Below are positions 22,474 through 32,079 of a DNA stretch of 64,000 nt, one piece after another (within the stretch, counting starts at the first letter, position 1; each line of letters starts with the position of its first letter). The notes beneath the pieces were generated by a model, which saw only the letters and a program-made list of their open reading frames with translations, made no database searches and was not told the origin of the DNA. This stretch comes from Amphibalanus amphitrite (taxonomy: Eukaryota; Arthropoda; Thecostraca; Balanomorpha; Balanidae). The stretch covers positions 1 to 64,000 of the forward strand of contig NW_024883096.1 of assembly GCF_019059575.1 (NCBI RefSeq), given 5' to 3'. The position numbers and the translations under genes are program-made.

Positions 22474-22716
22474 GTGGATGAAGGTCTCTGAAGACGGCCT
22501 CTCCGTGACAGCCGTGCAGCACGGCCCCGTGCTGACGCTGAAGCCTGCCCAGCGGCGCGACTCGGGAGCCTACCTGTGCCGCGCCGCCAACGTCCACGGG
22601 CCCTCCGAGGTCAAGGTCACCGTCAAGGTCATCTCGCCCCTGCACGTGACCTTGACCCCGAACCACGCCACAGTGGATGTCGGAGCAGAGGCCAAACTCA
22701 CCTGTTCAGTGCACGG
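22474..22716 (+). CDS. Dscam: Dscam-family exon 6: C-terminal half of Ig3 plus start of Ig4
   Basis: An 81-codon exon that spans a domain boundary. The first part gives the Ig3 core Trp (WMKVSEDG), the strand pattern PVLTLKPAQRRDSGAYLC and the second core Cys followed by RAANVHG. The second part gives the Ig4 start (ISPLHVTLTPNHATVDVG) and its first core Cys in AKLTCSVHG. The acceptor is CCCGGCTAG at 22473 and the donor is CACGG|GTGAGA at 22717; phase 2 at both ends matches exons 5 and 7. Insect Dscam genes also have an exon bridging Ig3 and Ig4, which supports orthologous gene structure. DSGAYLC is the classic Ig F-strand signature. Confidence 0.95.
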
Positions 22717-25700
22717 GTGAGAACATCTATGGAAGTGAACCAGTAAAACGCCTTTTGGGCGAAGAACGAGCGAGCGAGATAGTGAGCCCTGCACACGCGG
22801 AAGGGCGAGAGGGTACTTCCAACGGGCTTGTGGAAAGCACCCTTCTAACTGGTCGCTAGCGGTGTGCCAAATTTGAACGCAATCGGGCCAGCCGTTCCTG
22901 AGATCTGGAAGCGGCATTCTGCACGTGCGCACGTGCAAACGGGGTCCAAAATGACTTTTGCACGGCACCCTGCTAACCGGTCCCCAACCCTGTACCAAAT
23001 TTGAGCGCAATCGGCCCAGCCGTTCTCGAGATCTGGAAACGCCCCCTGCACGTGCGCACGTGCAGTAGCACCCCAACCCTAACACATGCAGATGAATTAT
23101 CTGATGGAGACCTAACTGTGTACCGAGTTTCAATTCAATCGGCCCAACCGTTGTGCCGTTATTGAGGTTACAATTTTGGGGGTTCTTAAAAAATGTCCAA
23201 CTTTACCACGCGCCACGTGCGGTGGTTGGCAAGAACGCATGGTGGCCATCACACCACAGAACTTTTACCTCCAAGTGACATTCAGTAAAGAAGACCGCTT
23301 GTCAATCGGATGTCCCGTTCCTAAGATATTAGCTTTTGAAGAGCGTCCCCACGGCCGGCCGGCCGCTCATACTCAGGATTTTCCCTTAATTCAGTATGAA
23401 CTCGCTCGCTCGCTGCGCTCGCTCGCTCGTAAAAAAGTTAAAAAATACCAGTAAGAATTGTTAAGACAACTGCAGCTGTTAGCTTGGCTTATGTTAGCTC
23501 ATTATTTTTATTCACCTTACACCTATCCAGCAACGCATACCTACTGAACGAAGACTGTAATTAGGAAATAAACAATACCTACAATGAAATGTTTTCTAAG
23601 TTACTTTTCTCTGGTGAGCGATAGTTTCCTTTTCGTTTTTTTGCATCCACGAGAAGGCGATTTTCTAACGACATAAATTGAATGGTTGCATCAGCACCTA
23701 ATTGTTTCGGAAACGGATGCTAGAAACTCATGCGTTACTAGATCGCTTTTTCTGAAAACTATTCACTTGCCATGTCAAGATTAATTAGACACACCTAAGT
23801 AAATTAGATGGAAAACTCAATGCGGTGTAAAACACCGAGCGCAAAACATATGCTGCTTAGCCGAAAAGTAACACGAGTCTGCTTTCCTCGCTCTGGCTCT
23901 TGTTTTGTGTTGCCAACTCAATTATTTGCTACGGTGCAGCTACAAAGTGGTGCTCAGGGGCAATGGTACTCTCTTGTCATTTACGCTCGGATAATATTCC
24001 TTTCCTGCCGCCAGAAATTGGCCTGGCTGCAGCAGCTCTGCGCCGAATTAAGTGCGCCACTAAATTAGATAAGCACAGTCGGCCGGATATTTGGCATGGT
24101 GAGGAGCCAGCTACTTCATTAGGCGCTGGGCTAATGCGAGGACAATGCCTCATCAATGGCTCGTACCTCCCGAGTCCCGGCTGACAAAGTTGTCTCCCGT
24201 CATGCAGTCCGGGCAAACTTTGTCGCGGCCGCGACCCCGCTGTCTCGTTCACATCGTTTGGGAGTTGGGCGGGTGAATTACATAGAGCAGCGTCGGTACC
24301 CGGGCAAACTGTGGGTTAGAGCGACCCTTCCGGCGGTACCTTCAGCTTGTCACAACATCCTGCGACTAAAATGGCCTCACTGCATAGCTGGAACGTAAGA
24401 ATCTTGGCTGGAACATTGTACTTTGATTGACGGTCAATATATTCTTCAGTGTAACAGCTTTATGTCATGTGAATGCGAGGTTCAATCGATGCAAATGGCG
24501 TATTCAAGAAAGTTTGAAACGGAATTTAAGGAATATATCGTAATTAAAATATACATCTACGGGGTAAACAATGCAATAAAATCAAATGTTGCGGTCACAG
24601 CTGCGCCATGACCCACAGTTCAATCGCAAGATACACCATAACTGCTTCGTGTATCATACAAAGACACCTTCTATACCGGTGCATGGTGTCATTGCAAAGC
24701 CATAGCAGCTACATATTGTTCAGGTCACAGCTGTTGCAGCTCAGGCCATTCCGAGTAGTAGACCGAATAGCGCCCTATTCAGACGGTGCTGGCCGCACAA
24801 TCCGTAGGCTGAGCTGCATTTCATGTATCGCAATCCAGGCGTCATTGTATTGATTTTTGGCTATCGAAACCTGTTCTTAGGTACATGAAAATGGCACATC
24901 ACAAAGTCCCATAGCCCTATCAGGCAAATGCTTTAGTCCTTGACACAGGACAATTTGTGTGGGGTTTTATAAAAGCATCACCCAAAAATAATCAAATTTT
25001 ATTACATTGCAGCAACATTGGCCGTATATTCCATGTTAAATAGCTACAAGCACCACTGCACTGTACTGACTATCCATAAGCTGCTTACAGTGCACATGCT
25101 TCGATCGACCGTTGCATAGCAGTACCACGCTTAGGTGGTGCTTATAACTGCCTTATTATCGCGTCATTTTGCGCCGAAAGAGGCTGTATGTCCTAGGTGC
25201 TCAACACGTCGGTGACAGCACGATAACGTTCACGATTGATCGTCAGTGGCCCGTACTGGAAAACTGCAGACATCCGCGCTCGTCAGGGCGGTGCAGGTGT
25301 CAGAAGCCTGTCGCTACATTCGTGAGGGGTTTTCATTCATTTAGCAGCATCGGTATTTCCCTGTGAAATGTTTCAGATGTTAACAATGCGCAGTTTTGCG
25401 TCTGAAACGTGCAAGTGCGAAAGAACTGGATCTCCAATCAATGTGCAGTTCCGCATTTTCGAGGACGGGATTTCCCGCAGATATCACCAGTTCTAGACAC
25501 TGGAAGGAATTGGTAGTGGAGCATGCATTTATGGTGGTATAATATGATTGCACAAATGATGAATGTCCAATGCTCCGGTCAGAGCAATGGTATACTATGA
25601 CATGATTATGAAAAGTGTGCACTATACCAGGTACAAGGCGAGCAAAAAATCAATAAACAGAGCCACGTAGATACATAGATCACGATATAGACCACGTAAA

Positions 25701-25789
25701 TCACGTAGATTACGTAAATACGTATGTATGTACTTACATTAGGAATATCCGCCCTGGACTTTATCTGATATCGATCTGTTGTTCCGCAG
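22717..25789 (+). other. Intron 6 of the Dscam-family gene
   Basis: 3,073 bases. The left part holds the repeat element at 22765-23431. The remainder is AT-richer with no recognisable gene; a run of ACGTAGAT/ACGTAAAT words occurs near 25660-25730. Confidence 0.75.
22765..23431. repeat. Repeat element with four diverged ~126-bp units and CGAGCGAG ends
   Basis: Units containing CAAATTTGARCGCAATCGG and CCGTTCYYGAGATCTGG occur near 22868 and 22998, with weaker copies near 23124 and 23300. The palindrome TGCACGTGCGCACGTGCA lies at 22920-22937 and 23047-23064. The borders carry CGAGCGAGCGAG on the left and its inverse, CTCGCTCGCTCG, on the right. This resembles decayed inverted-repeat elements; no target duplication was found. 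Confidence 0.6.
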
Positions 25790-25983
25790 GGGGCCTCACG
25801 GACCGGTGACATGGCTCAAGGACACGAGGCCGCTGACCTCTGACCTGAGTGCGGACGGGTCGGTGTGGCGCGTGGAGCGACTACGGCCCGAGCACGCCGG
25901 CGTTTACCAGTGCCTGGTGGGGAACGGTGCCGACGGAACTCTGCGAGAGGAGGCCCAGGCCGTGGCGGCCATCTCCGTTGGGA
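25790..25983 (+). CDS. Dscam: Dscam-family exon 7: C-terminal half of Ig4
   Basis: Continues Ig4 with GPHGPVTWLKDTRPL (core Trp), a DG turn, and the F-strand signature RPEHAGVYQCLVGNGADG containing the second core Cys. It ends EEAQAVAAISVG. The acceptor is TGTTCCGCAG at 25789. The donor is GGGA|GTGAGT at 25984, phase 1. Entry in phase 2 completes the Gly codon begun by exon 6. Ig4 closes the horseshoe formed by Ig1-Ig4 in this family. The donor lies directly against a 31-bp tandem array that was later split by a hAT transposon, so the following 5.95-kb intron owes most of its length to that insertion. Confidence 0.95.
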
Positions 25984-25984
25984 G

Positions 25985-26098
25985 TGAGTACCGAGTGCCG
26001 CTGACTAATGTCAGCACTATACCGAATACCGCTGACAAGTGGCAGCACTATATCGAGTACCGCTGGCAAGTGGCAGCACTATACCGAGTACCGCTGAC
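25985..26098. repeat. 31-bp tandem array directly after the exon 7 donor, left part
   Basis: Units of the form CGCTGACWARTGKCAGCACT plus ATAYCGARTAC repeat about three times, beginning within a few bases of the exon 7 donor. The array resumes at 31368 after the hAT element. Confidence 0.9.
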
Positions 26099-26743
26099 CA
26101 GGGTTGTATACGACTCAGTCAATAGCAATCAATTCAATCACGACAAATTTGGGAAACCAATCAAATCAATCAAGTCAGAGCAGTTTTCGGGAATTGATTC
26201 AATCGACTCAAACGCGACAATGAAAGGAATCAATCAACTCAATCAAACGACTCAAACCAAGACATACATTAGGTTTTTTGCCCACCAACTTGGAAAAGTG
26301 TCCATAGCAGTCTGGTGTACCTACCTACCTACCTACCTACAGAAGAAACATAAAAATATTGTCATTTAAAATTATAAATTGCCATGCCATTCAAAGTTTC
26401 TATGTAATAAGGAAGGATACCTAGTGATGGACAGGTGGATCATGATATTGAGGTTCAATGGGTAGAGTTGGAGCAGAAGTTTCATTTAATGGGTGCAAAA
26501 TAACCCAGTAGTTGACTTGCCCCTTAACCCAAATCACCACCTTTCACCTAAAAGTTGTCAATTTAATTTTGGCCATATTCCAACTCCATTTACACTAAAT
26601 ATCAGATATTGCAGTTGAAAGTTGGCTGCTCGGATTTTGGCAGTGTTCGTGATTTGGCCATTTACCCTACACCATGTCTATTTCAATGGATTATATGCAT
26701 CAATAACATATTAACCATAGGGAAATAAAAATAAATATCTTAC

Positions 26744-26890
26744 CTGTATGTGACGGTTTTGGTTAGACAGAGACTGACGGGCAGCCTGAAAAATCTTTCC
26801 ACACAATGTGCATTTGAGACGTGGGATGTTGTCAGATTGGGAAGGAAGAGATTTGAAGTATTTAGCGGTCCACGACTCTGGACGTGGCAT
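26744..26890 (-). pseudogene. Orphan BED zinc-finger exon of a hAT transposase
   Basis: On the minus strand an ATG at 26890 opens 49 codons: MPRPESWTAKYFKSL, then LKCTLCGKIFQAARQSLSNQ and a final RHIQ, ending at a good donor (CAG|GTAAGA) at 26744|26743. W-x3-YF, C-x2-C and a later N-x2-H are BED-finger features, a DNA-binding domain typical of hAT transposases. Downstream on this strand only about 650 bases remain before the element's end, and no RNase-H-like DDE or dimerisation domain is visible. The gene is therefore truncated. The final zinc ligand would have come from the next exon. Confidence 0.65.
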
Positions 26891-28339
26891 GTCAATGTTA
26901 GGTACCTATGTGAAGAATTCAAAACATTTGTTTGAATTTTATTGCAATACAATTTGATACAAACTGTTTTTTGCAATACAAACTGTTAGGACTGGGGGAT
27001 AGGGATGAGGGTTAAAAAATATATTTAAAAGGAAATGGAGAGGACAGGAACTCTGGAACCACAGTATAAGTTAAGGACAAAGGAAGTGGGAACGAGGAAA
27101 ATTAAAACGCGAGAAAACGGCACGGTGCGACTGCATGAAAACGTTTTGCCAATAAGTATGCTAAGCTTTTATAAATCCTTATTCTACGTCTTTTGATTTT
27201 TTGGTAAGATGACGTCATTGATTATCATGTAGTATGGTAGATCATCATAAAATAAATCGGTTATACAACACCAATTTCGTTTTAGTTATTATTTTATTTG
27301 AAATAAAACCACTTAATAATATTCGGTAAAATATTTCAAGGAAAATGAAATATATTAAATATGTTATGCTTAGGCTCTCAGGAGAAAAGGATCAACAAAC
27401 GTTCTGCTGCAAATTAAACAATGCAGCAAATTAGCTATTAATTAGGCACGTAAACGTAAATAGCGAGACGAAAACGGCGCTTTTGTTTCAGTTATTTTTG
27501 TAGGGGTTTCAGATATTTATAGAGTTCAGGGGCCTTGGTAACAACTGGATTTCCATTACGTCATGGGTGATGATGTCACACCACGGGTGACGTTTCACTG
27601 CTGCTGCTGCTGTCCACGGAGGGCAACGTTTGTGAGTGGAAAACAGTAGCAAAATTGTAAATGAAGGCAGTATTGGCGCTTATGCTACATATGAAATTTA
27701 TAACAACATATTGATATTAGTGAATGTTTATTTTTGTTACTTTTCATAAACCCTCCACATTCCAGCGTCTGCATGCAAAAGTTCTGTTATTTTAGAGTCA
27801 AGCTATTATTGTACTAAGGGATTTATTTTGGCAATTTAGTCATTTGTTAGGTTATAAGGCTGCAGAAACTTTTAGTTGAGGTTGGTATCCACTATCCAGT
27901 TGCAGCTATAATTGTGTCATATTTTGTATCATTTTCTGAACATGTAAACACCTACCTATATGAATTCAAATATTGTGATTGTAGAAAAGCAGTTACCATC
28001 ACATTGCAGGGGGATTAGAACAATTAACCACACTTGTTATACAAAAAGCCTGTTTGCCATCAATTTTGGGAATTCAAATTGGGTATTGGTAAGGTAGATA
28101 TAGCACAAGCTGCCCAATGCACGAGAATGGGTCTTTCTAACCAAACCTTACCTAACCTGACCTACAACCTACAGCCTTAAACCTAAAATTTACAACCTAC
28201 GACCTAGTCCTACGGTATGGCATATCACAACAGCTTGTGCTACGTCTGCTACCATGACCCAACTTTGTTCCAATTCATACCAACTTGGGATGACAGTCAC
28301 TGCAGATGTGTGCTGACCATGCAAGTCTTTGTTACAATT

Positions 28340-29540
28340 GCAATTCTATTGTGTTACAGGTTCGGCGTTCTACAGCTGCGACCCGCCATGGCTGGGCCAC
28401 CGCGGCGGCATCACCTTCAGGGTGGACCTGCCCGTGGCCACCCGCCGGTCGGAACCGCCTGGAGTCCGCAGGGAAGCTGCCCTGCGAGCCATTGCAGAGC
28501 TCCCGCAGCCGGACGTCACTATCTGGTCGGACGGCTCGGCTCGCGGCGGGACGGAACAGGGCGGCGCAGGCGCTGATCCAGTTCCACCACCTCAACAGAG
28601 AAGAGACCGTGCGCGCTCCTGCAGGGGCGGTCTGCTCCAGCCTAAGAGCAGAACTGACCGCCATGCGCGAGGCGTTCGCGGCTGTGGCCGGCCTGGGGGC
28701 GGGGAGTTGGCATCGACCAAGTCGGTCCGCTTCCTCACCGACTCAAGGTCTGGGCTCCAACTACTCGGCCGCGGCCCAGCTAACCAGACCATGGCCCTGG
28801 CCGCCGAGGTGTGGAGGCTGCTGAGTGCTGAGCACCCTCGCCGAGAACGGCACCGAGACGGTGCTCCAGTGGGTGCCAGGCCATGCCGGGCTGGACGGCA
28901 ATGAAACCGCCGACCGCCTGCAGCTGGCGAGGCCACGGCGGGCGACCAAGACAGCGCACCGATCGACCGCGCGGGCCGCCGTCACGCGCCATGTCCGGGA
29001 GCTGTCGCGACAGAGGGCAACCGCTGCCCACCCGCACCCGGACCCCACGCCTGGCCACGACTCCCTGGCGCGCTGGGGGTCGGTGACGCTGTCCCAGCTG
29101 AGGACCGGCACATCACCGCTGACCCGTGACACGCTCCACAAGATTGGCCCGGCGGCCGGCAGCTGACGACGAATGCCCCGCGTGCGGGGAGCCCGACAGC
29201 GCGGCGCACCTACTGACCGATTGTCCGGCCTATGAGGCGGCCCGCCGCCGCCGCTGGGGTGTCGACCCTCGCCTGGTCGACGTCCTCGGCGGCCCGGCGA
29301 CGAAGGTCGTCACCTTCATCGAGAATGTTGGGCGGACCGAGCCGCCGCTCGACCCGCCTGCGCCGCCGCCCCCCTGAGCGGGTTGGCGATGGGATGCAGA
29401 AGAAGAAGAAGAAGCAACTGCCAGCGCGCCACGGCGGCGAAGCCGAGTTCCGCCGCTGGACCGCCCGCGCAATGGCCAGCACAGACAAGAGACAACCGAA
29501 TCACAACACCTAAAATTACGTTATTGTTATGGCATTGACA
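28340..29540 (+). pseudogene. Broken non-LTR retrotransposon fragment: RNase H and C-terminal zinc knuckle
   Basis: A GC-rich block inside the AT-rich hAT element. Pieces in shifting frames give an RNase H domain: VTIWSDGSARGG (first Asp), SSLRAELTAMREAF (Glu), VRFLTDSRSGLQLL (Asp), and VLQWVPGHAGLDGNETADRL (final Asp). Then comes a CPACGEPDSAAHLLTDC zinc knuckle near 29175-29225, as at the C terminus of Jockey/R1/I-type LINE ORF2 proteins. At least three frame changes break it, and the reverse transcriptase is absent, as expected for 5' truncation. An AGAAGA run follows the stop. TTGTTACAATT occurs at 28329-28339 and 29541-29551, a possible 11-bp target duplication, so the outer limits are tentative. 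Confidence 0.8.
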
Positions 29541-31367
29541 TTGTTACAATTAACCCTGCTCTTTCGAGCGTGGATGCACGCTGAAATTGTCGCATAATTC
29601 CATGCAGCTTCCACCCTTCTGCAATACAAAGTTTGAATACAAAGTAGTCTTGCAATAGGTTTAGAACTTATGTGCAGATTGTCGATGCTGGTTGACTTGA
29701 TGATTGGAATTGTGTTTATCTGTTTCATCTGTTTTGACTTAAATATATGGCCATGGACTATGGCCTACCTTGGGAAGTGTCTCTGATTTCAACAAAACAT
29801 TTTTCATCAGGGTACGCTGCAGGGTACATAGTACATACGTAGTGAAAATTTTGATGGGTGCGCATGTGGAGATGTAGACTGCGAATGAGACGGACTACGA
29901 CGGTTTTTGAACCAATTAAATCTGATTGACAACATAATGTAGGACTAAAAACTGACTGTCAGAAGAATATTCCCAGAATATTCACTTCACCCGGTACAAC
30001 GAAAAGGGAAAGTCAGGGAACAGAGGCAGGGTACATCTCGAAGATCAATCAAATTGCAGGTGCCGATTGGTTATGGATCATCGCAGCTCGAGGTACTGCC
30101 TTGTTCTGCTTTATTGTTAACTGAAATTGCTTCCACCTTGTATTTCAAGAAGTCATTATGGAAGATTTTAAAAAGGTTGTTGAAAAATTTTAAATACTTT
30201 TAATTTATATTTCTGCAGAATTATATACCCGTATCATTCTTTACATGTCAATATTTGTATATTATCTAGCATATAAGAAAATAGTGGCCTCAAGTTTCTA
30301 GAAAATATCTAATTTTGCTCTCTGGGCCACTGCAGATCCCTAAAAAGTTAGGAGCCGTCTTCATTATTTAACGTATAAAACCAAATAAATTATCACTGCT
30401 CAAAAGTGGAAGAAATGACAAATGGAAAAAAGTTTTCCTACAGCGTTGCAATCCAGATTCTCAGATAGTGATGGGCGCAGTAGAAAGCAAGTAAAAGGTA
30501 TTGTAAAAGTACTCCACAAGGTAAAAGTAAGGAACAAGAAAATCCTTATACTGTTTCAGAATTTCGTAACAAACATTTTTCATGTGTTTTGAATATCTGA
30601 ACGAATCGATTCCAGAATCAGTCTTGATGATATTATATGGTTTTTGTATGGTGTTGGTGGTACTTGAATGACCAAAGTCAGTACATGTCCATCACCTTTC
30701 GATATTTCCGTGGTGCTCGCTCCCATTTCATAGCTGCTCACAGTGTTTTCTGCTGACGTCATATGGTGCTGCTCCACTAGCGCCACCATACGGCGTCAGC
30801 TGGCGAATTATCCAGTTAATACCAGAGCCCGAGTTCAGTGGGTTGTTTCTGAGGAGATGTGGAGATGTGAATTATTAATTAATCACACTTTATTAGTATA
30901 TAGGGCCTTGCACTTTATCATCTGGATTAGAAAAAAAAACGTTTCCTGCTGAGTGCAGAAAGGTAGGTAGGTGCATCGCCAGGTTCTATCACCAGGATTG
31001 GTGCAGTTATTGCAGTTGAAAGTCAAAGTTGGCTGTTCATGTTTAGGCCCTGTTCTTTATTTGGCCATCTACCCCATATTGCAGTTGTGATGACAAGCAG
31101 TTTTCAGTGTAGTTTTGTGATCTTTGATGTCATCAATTGGTGTCATTATTTTTCGTCAACTAAAAGTTATTTGAACTCTCCTTTCAATCGACTCAATCAT
31201 ACGAGTCACTCTAATTTTCAGGAATCAAATCAGTCAACCAGTCGCTAAAGTCAAACGAGTCAGTCAACCAGTCATCTCGAAAAGTCAATCGACTCAATCC
31301 AATCAACTCAAAATACGCGTTGAAACAAATCAATCAATTCAATCGACTTGATTGGTATACAACCCTG

Positions 31368-31487
31368 CCGCTGACTAATGTCAGCACTATACCGAGTGCC
31401 ACTGACTAATGTCAGCACTATACCGAATACCGCTGACAAGTGGCAGCACTATACCGAGTACCGCTGGCAAGTGACAACACTATAGGT
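31368..31487. repeat. 31-bp tandem array, right part after hAT insertion
   Basis: About four more units of the same CGCTGAC...CACTATACCGA repeat as at 25985-26098, resuming at the hAT target duplication. Confidence 0.9.
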
Positions 31488-31934
31488 ACTCACTGCACCT
31501 TGCTGTCAGCCTTACACAAACACACCACTTCTTACAGAATAACGGGGTCTGTTGCCGACCGTCGTCGATGGGGATGGCTGACAGAAGGTCATTTAGACAA
31601 TGTGGTCTGACGTCAAGTTGATTGCTCACTTGTCACTGATAATGAAGCTGATTGTGCTCATTTAACTTGCAGCATACCCTAGTTATTTGCTTGCATTTTC
31701 CAATTCAAATTTAATCATCATTAACGGAATTACTAGCAGAAATGTTCATGAATCACGCAAAAACACTCATGCCATCACCCTGCTCATCAGGTTGAAGGTC
31801 AGGAACAGCCTATATCATCGATCATCACTCTCACCCGACCTTTCTCTGACCCGCCGGCAAAAAGTGCACCTGTCTGCGAGCCGGCCCGTCCATGAATACT
31901 GCACTCTGACCGGGCCGGCGACCGCTGCCGCCAG
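31488..31934 (+). other. End of intron 7
   Basis: Unique-looking sequence up to the exon 8 acceptor; nothing else seen. Confidence 0.7.
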
Positions 31935-32079
31935 ATACGCCGCCCGTGCTGACGTCATCATTTATGAAGCAGACCACGGACAGTGGCCGGCCCACCAGCC
32001 TGTCGTGCTCTGCTCGCGGCTCGCCGACGCCGCAAATCACCTGGTTCCTGGACGGACGGCCGCTGCCCGACAACCCCAG
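31935..32079 (+). CDS. Dscam: Dscam-family exon 8: N-terminal half of Ig5
   Basis: Encodes the opening of Ig5: TPPVLTSSFMKQTTDSG, the first core Cys in PTSLSCSARGSPTPQ and the core Trp in ITWFLDGRPLPDN. Dscam Ig5 typically has the same SL-C-A-GnP-P-I-W-LDG run. The acceptor is GCTGCCGCCAG at 31934 and the donor is CCCCAG|GTCAGA at 32080. It enters in phase 1 and leaves in phase 2, and the Arg codon AG+G is completed by exon 9. A different frame stays open across this stretch and further upstream, but only this frame gives Ig residues and matching phases. Confidence 0.93.

Larger units (their letters stand above)
26099..31367. mobile_element. hAT-type DNA transposon, 5.27 kb, with BED-finger exon and LINE insert
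   Basis: Perfect 13-bp inverted ends CAGGGTTGTATAC are flanked by the octamer CCGCTGAC at 26091-26098 and 31368-31375. Subterminal regions of both ends are crowded with CAATCAA/GACTCAATC words, as expected of hAT subterminal binding sites. The only transposase remnant seen is a BED-finger exon on the minus strand (26744-26890); the catalytic body is absent, so the element cannot be autonomous. A GC-rich LINE fragment sits at 28340-29540. The target is a tandem repeat containing CCGCTGAC in several units, so the duplication alone is weaker proof than usual; the inverted ends carry the call. Confidence 0.87.
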
